Positions 4,952 through 5,778 of a DNA stretch of 5,778 nucleotides are shown piece by piece. The notes beneath the pieces are model-generated. The model was not told the origin of the DNA and did not search any database. It was given only the letters and a program-made list of their open reading frames with translations. The stretch lies in contig DRKV01000110.1 in the NCBI GenBank assembly GCA_011051635.1, positions 1-5,778 on the forward strand, in the 5' to 3' direction. The DNA is from Chloroflexota bacterium (GTDB taxonomy: Bacteria > Chloroflexota > Anaerolineae > Anaerolineales > DRKV01). The translations under genes and the position numbers were made by a program. Every line of letters starts with the position of its first letter. Position 1 is the first letter of the stretch.

Positions 4952-5778
4952 TCACCCGCCTCCCGCGGGCGCATCACCTGCACGTGCGCCTTGCGCCACA
5001 CCTGCACCGGCTCGTAATAGCACAACAGCGGCGCGGCCACCCCCCGCACCCAGGCGTCGTTCTCCTCGCCGAACATGCTCTCGCCCCCCTTCAGGCGCAG
5101 ATTCAGAGGCTGCACCACAATCAGGGCAAAGCGATGAGCGGCCAAATCCTCCCGAAACCGGCGCAGGTACGGCTCGTTGTGCGCCATCGCCATCTCCATC
5201 AGGAAGGTGCGCTCGTACTCCGGGACAAGCGGCACGTCCACCTCCCCGAAAGTGAGCAGATGCCGCTCGCTGATGAAGAGCACCTCCCCGCCGCGGGCGG
5301 CCTCCGCCTCGGCCATCTGGCGCACGGCATTGACCGTCTCGCGGGCCAGGGAGAGGTCGCGGAATGGTCGCGGCCCGCCGCGGGAAAGCGCCCAGTAGAG
5401 CGGGAGAATCATCAAAAGGGGAACCAGCCCCCAGGGAGGCCGCGCCCCTTGAAAGGAATCCGGAGCAGACTCCCTTTCAGGTGCCAGGCGGCCCCAAAAA
5501 GTGTAGCCCCCCCAAAGGAGCAGCGCCGTCAAATAGGCGTCCAGGTTGTGGAGGTTGTTGCCGCCCCCAATCTTCACGCTGACCACCAACCCGCCGAGAA
5601 AAAGCGCCGCGGTAAGGCCCGTCAACCCCAAAATGCGCCACGCCGAGAGCCGCACCCGCCGCACCCCCCAGACGAGCAGCACCCACACCGGCAGCGAGAC
5701 AAGCAACGCCATCGGCAGCAGCCCCTGCGGAAAAGTCGGGTTGGGCAGCAGACGGTACCAGAGCAAATCGGATGTGAA
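4924..5778 (-). CDS. Membrane protein, GT-C/ArnT-like C-terminal part (5' end outside window)
   Basis: The frame is open to the right edge of the window, so the start is missing and only 284 C-terminal residues are seen. A TTG at 5764-5766 is internal to an uninterrupted frame and is not a convincing start. Hydrophobic segments lie at about 18-39, 46-68, 79-96 and 115-131. Between the second and third is KIGGGNNLHNLD (69-80), a motif I recall from Chloroflexota membrane glycosyltransferase-like proteins. After 135 the protein is soluble, with VLFISERHLLTFGEVDVPLV and, later, APLLCYYEPVQVW, and is probably exposed on one face of the membrane. The last eight residues (ECGRQNGE) and the TGA come from the heptamer array, so the native end may have been replaced. 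The layout, helices then soluble tail, matches the next gene downstream. Function in envelope glycan synthesis is inferred. Confidence 0.75.
   Translation of the reverse strand, partial: FTSDLLWYRLLPNPTFPQGLLPMALLVSLPVWVLLVWGVRRVRLSAWRILGLTGLTAALFLGGLVVSVKIGGGNNLHNLDAYLTALLLWGGYTFWGRLAPERESAPDSFQGARPPWGLVPLLMILPLYWALSRGGPRPFRDLSLARETVNAVRQMAEAEAARGGEVLFISERHLLTFGEVDVPLVPEYERTFLMEMAMAHNEPYLRRFREDLAAHRFALIVVQPLNLRLKGGESMFGEENDAWVRGVAAPLLCYYEPVQVWRKAHVQVMRPREAGEECGRQNGE

Noticed and set aside
5764..5766. TTG as start codon of the right-hand membrane protein
   Set aside because: The frame is open to the window edge, and the remaining protein would begin in the middle of a membrane domain; a missing 5' end is more likely.

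Overview
The window looks like a piece of a GC-rich bacterial chromosome, most plausibly a Chloroflexota (Anaerolineae-like) genome. That guess rests on the style of the proteins and on gaps filled with short degenerate period-7/8 tandem repeats. I recall such gaps from that phylum but have not searched. All five genes are on the minus strand, so the window is described from right to left in transcription order.

Right part (5778 to 2884): two consecutive multi-pass membrane proteins. The first is cut by the window edge and only its C-terminal 284 residues are present. The second is complete at 663 residues. Both have hydrophobic helices followed by a soluble C-terminal tail. The complete one has a GT-C-like acidic pair (Asp121-Glu122) in its first large loop. 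They are best read as lipid-linked-sugar glycosyltransferase-like proteins of envelope glycan synthesis. The gap between them is a period-7 repeat array that also supplies the last codons and the stop of the upstream gene.

Middle (2883 to 2820): a 64-base gap with a strong sigma70-type promoter (TTGACC, 16 bp, TATAAT). It carries a perfect 6+6 dyad over the -10/start region and a direct repeat. This is the only gap in the window without a tandem array.

Left part (2819 to 115): an apparent operon of three genes. First is a winged-helix regulator resembling EPS-associated MarR-type regulators. It overlaps by 8 bases an extended-SDR sugar-nucleotide epimerase/dehydratase. GDP-mannose 4,6-dehydratase (gmd) follows. 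The 133-base gap before gmd is almost wholly two different tandem arrays (period 7, then period 8). After the gmd stop come another period-7 array and a G-rich tract with G-quadruplex potential that reaches the left edge.

Taken together this is a nucleotide-sugar and cell-surface glycan locus: Gmd makes GDP-4-keto-6-deoxy-D-mannose, the second SDR modifies some NDP-sugar, the membrane proteins may transfer sugars, and the regulator probably controls its own operon. No gene is novel as a family. The least explained elements are the phased short-period repeat arrays that occupy nearly every gap, the operator-like dyad, and the C-terminal domain of the regulator.
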